A stretch of DNA of 64,000 nt from Pyrocephalus nanus. Taxonomy: Eukaryota > Chordata > Aves > Passeriformes > Tyrannidae. Below, one piece after another: positions 13,842 through 26,452 of this stretch. Location of the stretch: contig CM076279.1 in NCBI GenBank assembly GCA_038380795.1, positions 8,385,001-8,449,000 on the forward strand, written 5' to 3'. Within the stretch, counting starts at the first letter, position 1. Each line of letters begins with the position of its first letter. A program made the translations under genes and the position numbers. The notes beneath the pieces are model-generated. The model saw only the letters and a program-made list of their open reading frames with translations. It made no database searches and was not told the origin of the DNA.

Positions 13842-16800
13842 ATGCGGCGGCGCCTGGTGCACCTGGACCTGAAGGGCGCCGCGCCCCGCGCGCCGTACCT
13901 GGAACAGGTGAGGGAGGGACCTGGAACAGGTGAGGGAGGGACCTGGAACAGGTGAGGGAAGGACATGGGACAGGTGAGGGAGAGACCTGGGACAGGTGAG
14001 GGAGGGACCTGGAACAGGTGAGGGAGAGACCTGGGACAGGTGAGGGAGGGACCTGGAACAGGTGAGGGAAGGACATGGGACAGGTGCAGGATTTACCAGG
14101 CATAGGTGAGAAATGTGCCTGGCGCAGGTAAGGGATGTACCTGGGGCAGGTGAGGGGCGTACTTGGCCCAGGTGAGGAGGGATGGGGACACCAGGACTCA
14201 CCCCGTCCCGCAGGTGCTGCCGCTGTTCCGTGCCCTGGGTGCCTCCGGGCTGCTGCTGGAATATGAGGACACTTTCCCATACACGGGGCCTCTGGAGCCG
14301 CTGCGGGCTCCGCACGCCTACAGGTACTGCCACAAACCCGCCGGTACTGCCCCAAACCCACAGGTACCACCCGCCTGGTACCCCCGTGCACTGACGGTGT
14401 CTCCCCAGCCCCGCGGAGCTGCGGGCTGTGCTGAGCCGGGCGCGGGCGCAGGGCCTGGACGTGGTGCCGCTGGTGCAGAGCTTCGGGCACATGGAGGTGA
14501 GTGGGGCTGGGCTGGGCTGGGGAAGCAGGGTGGGTGTGCTGAGCCGGCAGTGCCTTGGGGGGCAAGGAGGACAGTGGGATCCTGGGGGGCGTTAGGGAGC
14601 ACTGCCAGCAGGCCAGGGAGTGATCCTGCTCCCTGTGCTCAGCCCTGGGAGGCACATCTGCAATGCTGTGTCCAGTGCTGGGATCCTCAGGATGAGACAT
14701 GGAGCAGCTGCAGCAGGTCCAGAGGAGGTTCCAGAGATGCTGAAGGGATGGAGCATCTCTGGGAGCAGGAAAGGCTGAGGAAGCTGGGGCTGTTCAGCCT
14801 CCAGAAGAGCCACTGAGAGGAGACCTCCCCAGGGTGTGTCAGGGGCTGCAGGGAGGGGCAGAGGATGGACCAGGCTCTGCTGGGGGGGCACAGCAATGGG
14901 ACAAGAGGAATGGGCAGGAACTGATACACAGGAAGCCTCACCTGAACATGGGGAGGAACTACTTCCCTGTGCAGTGACCCAGCACTGGGACAGATTGCCC
15001 AGAGAGGCTGTGCAGTCTCCCTCACTGCAGATATTCAAAAACCATTTGGTCACAATCCTGTGCCATGTGCTCTGGGATGTCCCTGTTTGAGCAGGGAGGT
15101 GGGACCAGATGCCCCACTGTGGTCCTTTCCAACCTGAACCATGCTGTGATTGTGTGTTGGGAAATCTCTGATATAAATGCCAATGTTTCCATTGTCCAGC
15201 TGTGCCAGCTGTAGGATTTGGCATCAGGGTCACACTGCACCGTCTCCTTCACCCAGACCCCCCAGCACCATGGGCACAGCCATGTCCCCCCCAGCCTGTC
15301 CCACCCTGTGCTGGCCCTGGTGCTCACTCCCAGCCAAACCCAGTTTGAGCAGGACGTGCTCTCAGAGCCCTGGTGACAGGGGACACCGCTGTCCCCTCGT
15401 GCCGTGGCTGCTCCCCAGGCTCTCCTTTCCCTTGCAGTTTGTGCTGAAGCACAGGGAGTTCTCCCACCTGCGGGAGGTGCCGGCGCTGCCCAACGCCCTG
15501 AACCCGCACAAGGAGGAGTCTCTGGTGCTGGTCAAGGCCATGATTGACCAGGTCATGGCCCTGCACGAGGGCCTGGAGTGGCTCCACATCGGATGTGATG
15601 AGGTGGGACTCTTGAGCCACAAGTTTTTTCCCTTTGAGGAGTGATGGCAAGGGCTGAGACCCTGCGTGGGCCATTCACTTAAAGAGTTGGACTCGATGAC
15701 CCTCGTGGGTCCCTTCCAGCTCAGAACATTCTGTGATTCTGCATTTCAGTTTGGGTGGGATTTGGGGGAGAGAAAACACAACTCAAGCCAGAGTAGAAAA
15801 GCCTTTTTGACACTAAATGATTCCAGTAACAAGGGATGTCATTCCTATTAGTCTGAGTGTAATATCAAAGTATTGAAAGCAGCTTCTCAACTCTAACTCA
15901 GCATCATGTTTAGGTCAAATGAGTATTTAAAGTAAGATTATCCATTGGAGCTGTTCAATACAAATGATGTGAGTTTTATGTAAGATGTTGCCTCATTGTT
16001 CTGGCCAAATTATTCCAAGTAAGCCTTTTTGTGGTGGGAAAGGATTTTTTTTTTATCTTGGGAGTTTGTCTCCTTGAGAAACAGAACCTTGAGTTTTCTC
16101 CTGCCTCATAGTTTCATAAAACCATCTTGATGGTACACAAACCCCTGGAATTCATTGTGATCACTTAACTGTACTGGTATAAGTCAGTGGTTTGTATCCT
16201 GTTGCTTGGGAACTGATGGTAAGGTTGGACAAGGAGCTGCAGGCTTTTATAGAGCAAAATGCTATTTATGCAGAATAAATGTGTTGTGGATAAAACCTGC
16301 TCTAAAACAACAAAGAGTTTAAATGCATATCCAGCTTAGCAGGCCTGAATGCACTCTCTGCATGGACCAGGTATGGGGGGGCTGCACTTGGACATGCCCC
16401 CAAGTTGCTTTTAGACTCATACAGATGATTTTCCCTGAGACAGGAACCTCATTTTATATAACTCAGGACCTGAGGTACTGCCAGATTTGAAGGTAATAAA
16501 TGTGGTGACAGCTGCTCCCAAGGACAAACCTTCCCAAGGCAGATACAGCATTGAAATATTTTAGTTTCTGTAGGAAAATTCCCTTCTGGTCACACATAGT
16601 CATGGCCAGTCTCCTGCAGACTGACAGCACTGAGAGGTGCTTTCAAATATGTCCACTCAGAGTGTCCCATCTGGGTAAAAGGTTTGGGATATTGGATGAC
16701 TTAATGACACCGTGTCAAACCCATTTTCTTTTTCTATATAAGCAGTCAGGATTCTTTGTTGATGTTTCAGGTCTACTACCTTGGTGAGGGAGAGGAGTCC

Positions 16801-19800
16801 AAGCAGTGGCTGCAGCAGCCACACAACACCCCCGAGAAGCTGTGCCTGGCCCACATAAAGGCAGTTGCCAGCTGTGTGGCCTCATCTTACCCCAGGGTGA
16901 CTCCCATCGTGTGGGACGACATGCTCAGGGGCATGAGTGAGGAAACACTGGCAGGTGTGTGACCGGGGATGGGGTGAGGTGTGTTTTGTGTCATGCAAAA
17001 AGGTTTACACAGCCAGTTAAAAAAGATTTGCTGGCACTGAAAATAATGCAGACAAGAAGAGCTGAGATATATCTGTTTGACCAGAGAACAGGAACACTCA
17101 GGCCTTGGCTGTCACAGACTTTCTGTGTGACTGTGGGCAAGTCTGAACACATACACTTAAATAAAATGCTCATCCTGCAGTGGTTGCCATCAGTTCTAAT
17201 TTCTTAACACATTCAGATAAACCAGCCTGTGGTCCAAGGCTAAATCTCTGTGTCTCTCACCACCCTGCAGTGTTTGTTGTTGCTCTGTGCAACAGCTCTG
17301 GTCCCAGGGGTGCAAACACAGAAGCTGCAGCCCTGGGAACACCTCTGGGTGTAGCTCCAAGACCTTGACATCCCAAGTCTTGTTTGTTGAAAAATATGAA
17401 ACCACTGCTAAAATTGGAGTGGTCTGAGCATAGATGGAGTTCCAGCATTTTCAGAGCCACCTCACATGTGCTGCTGCACCAATAATCTGTACTTAGTTCT
17501 CCCTTTTACCTGGCTGTTTTCCATCACTTAGGAGAGCTCTGTTCCTTGCAGAGTCGGGGGTCCCCCAGCTGGTGCAGCCCATGATCTGGGACTACGCTGC
17601 TGACCTGCACGTGGAGGGCAAAGGTTTGTGCTTCTCTGCTCAGCTGGGGAAAGCAAAGAGCTCTTTAAGCAAAAGAGCCAAAGCAAATTTGTGTCATTAA
17701 AGCATACCTTAGTTAGTTGGACACCAAACTATTCTATTTTTGTTAAATTGCTTCTTAGTGCTTTAATAGCATAAACACAGCCCATTTGAGTTCACAGAAG
17801 AGTTGCTTTTAATAATTTTCTTGTACTATTTCTCCTGTGAAGGACTTGCATTGTCTGCTGCTTAATTCTTTTCAACACTGATGGGGCATTGAGAGGTTTT
17901 TCACAAGCACTGTTACATCAACTCTCCTCACACTGAAACCAGTGGGAGCAGATAGCCCTGTACTGAGCCGCTCTGCAAAAGAAGCTTCAAGGCTTCAGAT
18001 ATCTACAGAGCTCAAAGGGAAACTCCTAAAGGCTCCAATCAGGCATTTAACATGCATGAAAATATTTCTTTGTTGGAAGAAGAATCAGCTGTGAGATGTT
18101 GGGCAGGCTTCTGCCCAGGGTTCCTTTGGCATTGTAACAATCCAAGGGGATGGAATACAAAAAGGCTCCTCAGAGGAGGTGTCAGGTGTCCCATCCTTGG
18201 GACCTCAGCAACCCGTTGGAACTGGACCTTGGTCTCCCTTTACTCCAGCATTTCAGCCAGGGCTGAAATGTGAAAGGCTTGTCCTGTGAGTGCCCCTTTG
18301 TGTCTCATTGCAGTGCAGCTCATAGAGAAGTATCGGAGATGTGGCTTCTCCAAGGTGTGGTTTGCAAGTGCCTTTAAAGGAGCCACAGGAGCGAATCAGT
18401 CCCTCACACTGATTGGGCACCACCTGAAGAACCAGCTGGAGTGGCTGGAAGTGGCCAGCAGGACCCCCCCTGATGTCCTTGAAGGTATCGCCCTGACGGG
18501 CTGGCAGAGGTGAGAACAGCCCTTGGAATGGTTCCAGGGGATCATGGAGGCAACTTCCACCCCACAACTCCCTCAGGGCTGCAGGGAGGATGGGGAGGTG
18601 GAAGGGAGCTTTGCAAGGGAACACCAGAGAGCTGAATTCCAATTTCAGTCTCTGATTTGCCTTGAGAAAGTAATTTGGTTTGCATCTGTTCTTATCAGTA
18701 AGACAGGAATACTTTGTGTTTCAGAGACAGGAAGTCCCTTCTCTGAGACAGAAACTGATGTTTCTAAAGCTCTTTAATTTTAAGGATTGAAATATTGAAA
18801 CTTCCCACTTGTTCAGTATGTTCCACCAGTAAAATATCTAATAATGGATTTTTTTTTTTTTTTGACACAGGTATGATCACTTCTCTGTTCTGTGTGAGCT
18901 TCTCCCAGTGGCAATTCCATCCCTGGCTGTGTGTCTGCAGGCACTACAGAATGGTACAATGACAACTTTATTCTCTCTCAGCTAATGCCTTGCACAAGAG
19001 GGAGCTGACCTGGCCCTAAGGTTGGCACAGGCTTATTGTGCTTTGAGGTGGTTTGAGTATCTGATGGTGGTCTGAGTTATAAACAATAAATTACAGTTTG
19101 CAGTTATGGCAGCAGAGAAGCCTCTTGGCCTGAGTATTTAAAAATAGCCATTGCATACTCATCATTTATTATGTTTAACCCACAAATGATGAGAAACTTC
19201 ATGTTTATAATAAAAAAGAAATTTAGGAAGCTGAATTGCTTTTTAAACTGATTTGAAACAATACTGACATATAAATGAGATTAATTTAGTTTAGATTTAG
19301 ATTTTAAATATAAAAGTTGCTTTAAGGAATCACTTTTCTTAAAATGGATGTAGGAAGGACACTGCCTGGTAAAATACTTCCTGTAGTTTCTGGTTTCTTT
19401 ACAGGCAGTTGTCAACAGAAAGGGTTTTTTTTAGTCTTGTTGCATTTCTTATTTTCAAAACAAAGCCCCTCAGCCTACTGATTTTTAACTCAGGCACTGG
19501 AAATATTCAGCATCCTGAATGGGAAGCTCAGAGCTGGCAAGTGCTTTACCAGACAACTGTGTGAAAGACCACGTGCTCCACTTCCCAACCACAAGTGTTT
19601 TTTCTTCTTCTATCCCCATTTTACCTTTAAAATAAAAATCTCCACCCGAGGAGAACTGCTGAGCCAATGCAGACAACTCCAGAAAAACCCTCCTGTGTGA
19701 ACATTTTGGTCCCTCAGGCTCCTTTTCCTTATTTCCACTGTCTCCTGCCAGGTGGCTACTCTGAAAAGGTTAAAGAAAACGTGGAGAAGCTCCTGGGAAT

Positions 19801-21594
19801 GTCTAACCTGGAAATTGATACTTACATGAGGTAAAATTCCAGCTGGAGAATTCAGGTGCTTCTTGTGTGGTAAGTTCAGAAACAAATGGATCCTTTTTGT
19901 CCAGCACAAGTGTGGGGACCTTTCCTGGGAGCAACATCCTCACCCTTGTGACAGAAGTGAGTTTCTACCTCAAGTCATCAGTGGATGAACTTCTGGAAAG
20001 GAACAGGTACTGAGGTTTCTGTTGATTCCCTGCCTGGCTGCCCCAGTGTTGGAGCTGCATCACCTCCAAGTGGGGCACAACTCCAGCAAAATGATTTAAA
20101 CATCAAGCTCTGCATCTCAGGCATCGTTGGCATCTCAGCAGAACATCATATTTAGATGACAATTTAAAATACTTCAGCAGAATTCCTAAATGCTGTGTGC
20201 TGCCTTTATTTCAGGCATCCAGTTCTATTCCTGAATTACATTTTACTGCTATTTAAAGTCGAAATGAAAATTTTGAACGGTGCAGTTACAAAAAAAGGAG
20301 CTCGAAATGAAACTTAAACTGCAGCAGATGATCAGTTTTCATCATCTGCCAAGAAGAGCCTTTTACAAGCTAGTTCCAAAGATAGACAGACTTAAATAAA
20401 AGCATTATCTCTGTGCAGAAGTTCAGCTGCAGTCTTACCCACCTCCCTGTCATCCCACAAACCCAGATGTCACTGCTCTTTCCAACTCTGCTCCTCTTGA
20501 TATCCATTCTCAGGTACGTCACAGGCTGGTTCAGCCCCTACCACAGGAAAAGGAAGATTATTCACCCTGTAATAATGCACCTCTTCCAGCCAGATGCAGT
20601 CAGGTAACACCTCTTGTTTTGCATCACATGGGAAACAGTCTGTCATATTTTGGGCACTTAATTACAGAGTTTTGAGTCCTTGCCTCTTTCTGTAATTATC
20701 TCTGAAGCATCAGTGGGAATCAAACAATATTAAGTATTCACAATATGGTTTTAAACAGAAAATGTTGGGGTTGGATTTGGATGATCAAAGTTCCCTCCCA
20801 ACTCAAACCATTTCAGGATTCTAATTTTATGTTTCCCTGCCTTCTGTTGAATAAATTATTTGAATACAAGTACAAAAATGGTCTCCAAAATCCTCTCCCT
20901 TGTCTACTTCTGTGCAGTGGTTGGCCTTGGTGGAGGATTTCAGACAGGGACTGGAATAAAGCCAGACCCTCCTCCCTGCTCCCTGTCACCATGTGCTGTT
21001 CACAGCTTGTCCTGCACATTTTGCCAATTCATGCTATTTTTTTTTTTTTTTTTGCTGTGATGAGGTGAATATCCAACTGCATCTCCTCTTTCTGATAAAA
21101 CCCAGAATCAAATTCCCAACAAGTCTCACAGCGGGTTTCAGTTACAACTAAAATGTGTATAGTGGTTTTTTGAGCTCACATCTTGGTACTTTAAAAGTCC
21201 TTGCATGAGAAAAGTGCCAGGATTATTGGTACTTAAACAGAAACAGCATCAACCTTTTGCCATCTGAACAAAATCAAGTCCTTTGGGCTCTTGCAATAGA
21301 TGCTGCTTTTCCTGTAAAGTCATTTTAAGGGCAGCACTCCCTTCCTCAGGCCAGTAAGCCAACCCTCCCCTGAGGCAGAGCTCACCTGCAAATGTCACTG
21401 TTCCTTCCTTCTCCCTTCTGCTCAGCCTCCTCTCCAGGTGGAATGCTGTGGTGCAGGACCTCCAAGCAGCCATGGAGCAAGTTTTCCACCCGTGTGCCAT
21501 AGAGGAGTGGATGGAGGAGAATGTCCACCCCAGCCTACAGAAGCTGCAGCAAGTGGTGGATGATTTAGATGAAGCAATAAAAGCACAAAATTAG
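13842..21594 (+). CDS. HEXD: HEXD, hexosaminidase D (complete, 12 exons)
   Basis: Seen: exons 13842-13907, 14214-14323, 14409-14496, 15438-15602, 16771-16954, 17552-17623, 18314-18509, 18871-18953, 19752-19830, 19905-20006, 20514-20603 and 21426-21594, all with GT/AG borders. They sum to 1404 nt, an open frame of 467 residues ending in TAG; human HEXD is about 486. The protein begins [12 protein letters not shown] and carries [23 protein letters not shown] (Asp142-Glu143, the glycoside hydrolase family 20 catalytic pair ending exon 4), [34 protein letters not shown] and [11 protein letters not shown]. Known family role: removal of terminal N-acetylgalactosamine or N-acetylglucosamine by substrate-assisted catalysis. 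No signal peptide is seen, which fits the nucleocytoplasmic location reported for HEXD, unlike lysosomal HEXA and HEXB. The start is the first ATG matching the conserved N-terminus; the frame is open upstream, so a longer start is not excluded. Confidence 0.96.
13897..14182 (+). repeat. 22-bp minisatellite copying the HEXD exon-1 splice donor
   Basis: The true donor, CAG|GTGAGG after 13907, is followed by twelve further CAG|GT-like or TAG|GT steps at 13929, 13951, 13973, 13995, 14017, 14039, 14061, 14083, 14105, 14127, 14149 and 14171. Every step is exactly 22 bp even where the rest of the unit has diverged. The first unit starts inside exon 1 at 13897 ('acctggaacag' then 'gtgagggaggg'), so the last coding bases of the exon are part of the repeat. 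The array fills nearly all of the 306-bp intron 1. Confidence 0.95.
14586..15157 (+). mobile_element. CR1 LINE 3' fragment, about 570 bp
   Basis: The longest CR1 copy in the window, in HEXD intron 3. It includes reverse-transcriptase-end and 3' UTR landmarks such as 'ggctgaggaagctggggctg', 'ttcagcctccagaagag', 'gcccagagaggctgtgcagt' and 'ggtcctttccaacctgaacc', and ends 'atgctgtgattgtgtg'. Sense to HEXD. Confidence 0.88.
15686..15742 (+). mobile_element. CR1 3' tail fragment
   Basis: A short extreme 3' end, 'ttggactcgatgaccctcgt' then 'gggtcccttccagctcagaa' and 'cattctgtgattctg', about 85 bp after the HEXD exon-4 donor. Confidence 0.8.
20765..20830 (+). mobile_element. CR1 3' tail fragment
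   Basis: 'gttggggttggatttggatg' then 'atcaaagttccctcccaact' and 'caaaccatttcaggattcta' resemble a diverged CR1 3' end. It lies in the last HEXD intron. Confidence 0.65.
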
Positions 21595-22403
21595 GGGCAC
21601 TTCAATTAGTCTGTCTCATTCCATGGGAAAACATGCCTAGTGAAAATCAGCAACTGGTCATGGAGCTGGGGTTTGTCATCTGGAGAGCTGAACTGTGATT
21701 AAACCACAGTGACCCGAGGGCAAGAAGGAATTTATTGGTGTAATAGACTTCAAGTCTATTTTAATCTTCCTGTCTTAACACACTCTGAGCCTTAATTCAC
21801 CTGCCCTGTAAGTCAGGTTTGCTGCCCTTGCATAACAGAATGCAGGAGTGAGTCACAACCCTGGAGAAAAACCTCATTTCTTCCACAGTCAGTATTTGCA
21901 GCAACAGACTTTCTTACTTAACAGTACCTGGAGAAGTTCTCCAAGTTCTGCTCCAGTCAGTGCCCAACACGTCCAGCCTTTGCAATGTTCATAAAAAGAA
22001 TCACTTAGGATACTTACACCATGCCTTAGGTCCTTTTGTTCTGTCCTGCCACTCCTCCGTGTGTCAGCTGTGTTGTGTCCTGCTGTTCCATCACCAGTCC
22101 TTCCACAGCAGGAGCAGTTGGTTTGTTGCAGATTTGGGGCTGGATTTTTTCAGTCTTTGAAACACATAAAGTGTGGGGCTCAAATCCTGCTTTGATTAGT
22201 CTGGGGTCAGGGATTAACGGGCAGCCTCTGGCAGAGGGCTGAGCAGGGCCTGGCAGGTGCTGCCAGGTCTCAGCAGAGGCACGAGGGGATCAGGTCCACA
22301 TGCAGATTGTTATCTAAAACTAAGCCATTGCTACACATACCTTAATTACAAAAGTCACATACCTTGAACCAAACAAGATCTTAACTTATTTTTCTTGAAT
22401 AAA
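21595..22403 (+). other. HEXD: HEXD 3' UTR with poly(A) signal
   Basis: The region after the HEXD stop has no long open frame and carries AATAAA at 22398-22403, the likely poly(A) signal, giving a 3' UTR of roughly 0.8 kb. A second AATAAA-like run lies within the last codons (about 21576) and is probably not used, since it would leave transcripts with almost no UTR. Confidence 0.6.
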
Positions 22404-22805
22404 TCCTTTGATACTCAAAATGTTTGTGGAAATGTGCTTCTTTTTGTGTGTGTGGCATGTTGGTTTGGTTTAAAGGAGGGAAGATGGAAATATATTCACC
22501 AGTGGAGAGCTGGGTCTCCATTAACTCCTCCAGCAGGTCTGTGTCAAGGAGTAATTTAGACAGCCATTAATATTTTAATAATTTTAATTAAAAACAATAC
22601 AAAATACTACAGTGATGCAAAACAAGTTATCAAATTTGATTTTATCAATGCACTTATTTAAAAAAAAGACAGTATAACAAGGCCTTGCTGCAATTCTACT
22701 TGCAATTTTACAGTAAAAAAAAAAAAAAAAAAAGGCAATTTCTGAACAGTTTCAAGAAGCATTTTTGCCTCTCAGCAATCTATGACAGTGTCAGGACTAG
22801 CACTC

Positions 22806-25800
22806 TTTATTTACTATTAAGCCAGCTGAGTTTTTGGTATCTGTGATTTCATAAGTACAGCCCTATCAACTAGGCAGTTTAAATACTTTGATTTTCCTTT
22901 GAGACTTGCACAGCTGACCCTACACTTCCCTGTGAAACATCCCAACATTGGATTATTACCTGACGCAGTGTTCTCTGTCCAGGAGGCAGTCCACTCTGGT
23001 TTTGTCCCTGCACATCGTCGTGGTACAGGACATGACAGAGAGGGTTGGTTTATGGGGCAGGGTGTCAGGTCTGGTTTTAAATAATTTCTAAGTCCTATAA
23101 AGTACAGCTGTCCAGGCACAAGTCAGTAGATGGCCTGATATGCAAAAAAGACAACTCCATCTCCTGTAATACTGTCCCAGGAGGACCTCATTTCCTAACA
23201 AAACCAGTTTTTCTTTGAGTCCAAGCCACTTCACCCCAGGCACACCTAAGGCTACACTTCCTGGGCCTTTCAATCTGCCGGGCCCAGGAGGAGTGAGGAA
23301 AACCATCCAAAAAAGCCTTTGGCAAAATGGTGAGAAGTGGCAAACGGGGAGGATGAGAGGACCAGTCCAAAGAGGGAAGAACAGCACCTGTCCTGAGTTA
23401 GCACCTGCTGTCCTCAGCAGTTCAAGCTGCCCCACATCACTGAGTGCAGACACTGCCACAACCAAACCCGTGTTTAAGGCCATTTGCAAGTTGAATTTAC
23501 ACACAGTTACTGCAGAACATGAAAGTGGAGTGATGTCTCCCAGCTACCAAAGATCAAGTTTTTGAGGACAGGAAGCAAACGTGGACCAAGAGAAACAGAA
23601 TGTTCCCAGGTGTGTCAGGCAGTGCCCAAACACACCAGGCAGAACCCACAAGAGACAATTCCCTCAGGGCTTCCCTTTAGCTCAGACTATGGAATTCAGG
23701 GTCCCATTGTACAGTGGCAGAGCTGCCCAATGCCAAATGGAAATGGCACAGGAGAGGATGGCTCAGCTGCTCTGAGAGGCTGAGGAGTCAAAACCCCCCT
23801 CCCAGACACAGTGGCAGCTGCCATCCCTCTCCTGCCACCACAGCAGGACACTGAGGGCTGAGGGGGACACCACACAACACCTTCAGAGAGGTGATCACTG
23901 GACATAACCCAAAAGGCAATTTACTCCACAGGATGTACTTCCAGCCAGATTGTACTTTATGAGAGGTCTTTCCCCTTTCTGGGGATTCTCTATTTTCCTT
24001 GCATTGTGTCAGTCTTTGTGTGAGACCTTGCACAGTCCACGAGTCCATCCATCACTGACACCAGGAATGCACAGCAAGCTGGATGCACAGGAGCTCAGCA
24101 GAGCAGGGCACAGGATGCAGCTCAGGGTTACACCAGCAGACGTACCTTTCCAAAGCTGATTTTAACTGGAAACCTACAGCATGGCTTCCATCTTCCATGG
24201 AATGTCAGGTCCCATGGGAATACAAAAGAAGCCCAGTATAGCAGTGACTGAATGCAGGTAGTTTTTCCTGTTTCACCCATGGGCTCAGATTGTAAGTGCA
24301 ATGCACAGCACAAATGCCCTCTGCAAGTCACTGACACAGAGCAGCAGCTACCACAGGCTGTGCCTACACTGTACCATTAAACACACTAGTTTTTTTCAGT
24401 ATTTCTTACTGGAAGTCCTTAGAACACTCACCATTCTCATTTTACACTGTGGGGAAAAGAAAGAATTCTCCAAATCCCCAATCTCATTCTTCTCTCTCTA
24501 AAATGAGCACCACTTGGGGTATAAATTACAATGGATTTAAATAAGGAACTCTCCAAGGTCTGATACCCTGCAACATTTAAACAGGTTTGATGACTGTGCT
24601 CAGCTTACAGCTGTGCTTCAGAATAAAGGCCAAATTCAGCTAATTGCCTCATTTTCTCCCATTCACACACAGCACTTTCCCAGCTGCAGTGATGTGGGGT
24701 AGGGACTGAAAATCACATGATTATTCCATCCACTCAGAGAACTTCACCAACACGTAGTGGCAGAGGTCTGCACTGGTACCTGATATGATTACAGGTGTCT
24801 TTTCCTGTTTAAAGCAAACATCTCCCAGTTGCAGGGAGGTCACCTCCACACTGGCAGCACTGTGAGCCTTTGCCTCCCAGCCACATCCCAGGGCTGAGCA
24901 GCTGGAAGGCAAACCCTGGTACAAGCTGGGTTTGGTCAGAGCAGCAGGAGCTCAGTTCCAGCTCTGTGGAACACACAGCAGTGCGTTCCAGGGGCTTCTG
25001 CTGCAAGCTTTTCACAGCCTCCTCTCTGTCGAGGTAGAGCACCTTGAAACACAAATACAGGCTCTTAAGTCCTGAACGAACTGCTGCCAGGAGACTTTTG
25101 CTGCTGGCCAGTGGTGAAAGCAGACAACAGTTACCTTGTACCCTGTTCATATTTCTCACGAGTAACTGTGTAAGCATTTTCTAATTCAGGTCTTAAGATT
25201 CCTAAGTAACACCTAGTAAACTTCAGTACAAGCATGTTGAAGGAACTTTCAGCTCTTTACAGTTTTGTTCTTGTACTGCCATGTTGATGCTGACATGATG
25301 GAGTTTTACTTCTAGACAGAATATGATGACGTAGAGAGGTAGCTTTGACTTCAAAAAATACCTTGAAAAGTTATTATTTTAGCTCTTTGTGAAATCATTG
25401 GTCAGAACAGAGGACACCACACACCTGGAGTAAAACATGGTACAAGTCAAACATGGAATCTATCCCAGCTATCTTAAAAAAAATTATTATTTAGCACTTC
25501 GGTATTTCAAGTGAGGAAATACTAAACAGCTCTAGGCTACCATGGTGTTTGACATCAGACTTTTCCCTACCTAAAGTAAGAGATGTCTGTCCTTGCTTCC
25601 TTTCTAAACACACAGTTAAAACAGTAAACACTGAAGTCTAGGAAAAGGTTATTCTGTCCTGGGGTAGTGAATGCCCAGAAGGGAAGCAGAAGAGGGTTAA
25701 TCTAGAACATCCCACAGACAGTGAATCATCAGCATGATCACTCTTCCCTTTGCTATTCATGGCTCCTCAGCCAGTCCCAGGGAAGTTCAAACAACGTTAC

Positions 25801-26452
25801 AGGTTAAAAAACCTGAGCTTCCAAATTCCAAGACAGGTACTCAGACTTAAATTTCCATGGGTATCTAAAGGCAAGTCAGTAGTAGAGAATATAAAAGTGC
25901 CACTACTCTGCATCACCTAATTAATTGCATATATTAAGCTGCTTAAAAACCGATTTAGCAATATATTCAGTCATAACATTTCAAGTCAAACCTCAAAGCA
26001 TTGCTTCAAGAGTTACAAATCCAACTCTTCTACACTTCATGTACTGTACCTGCAGCAGATGTTTGCAGTAAGAGGCTGTTTGCATCTGCACCTCCGCTTC
26101 ACTAATGGGAAAGCAATTATTTCATACCGATCCATCAATAAATAATCATTCCTAGACAAGTTTGTCAGTGGTGAACTGACAAAGTTCAAAAGCCAGCAGT
26201 GTCCACGTGCAGGAATTAAGGCAGAAGAGCAACTGAAACCGAATTTGCTTTGGACTCTACAACAGCAATTCTTGGACCGTGGGTCTCGAAGCAGTTTAGC
26301 ACTAAATGAGGTGCACTAAGACACATTCCTGCCATTGCAAATTGTAGAGAAATGCCCAGGCCGAGGTTGTGAGGGATTTCTTTGTCTGCAGAACAAGCAG
26401 GGTGTTTTCCAGATGTGTGAAAGCCTCTGCTTGCTGCAGCTCATGATGACTA
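22806..26452 (-). other. CYBC1: CYBC1 3' UTR (inferred) with poly(A) signal at 22806-22811
   Basis: Downstream of the CYBC1 stop on the minus strand there is no other recognisable gene for 3.6 kb. TTTATT at 22806-22811 reads AATAAA on the minus strand and is the best terminal signal before the HEXD end. The length is inferred; an earlier cleavage site is possible. An A-run at about 22713-22730 lies in the gap between the two convergent gene ends. Confidence 0.45.

Noticed and set aside
12940..14700. A 586-codon minus-strand open frame and several plus-strand frames of 140-300 codons across 13.0-14.8 kb
   Set aside because: These are GC-rich, stop-poor readthroughs across OGFOD3 exons 1-2, the promoter and the 22-bp repeat. 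Only the spliced OGFOD3 and HEXD exons inside them match known proteins.
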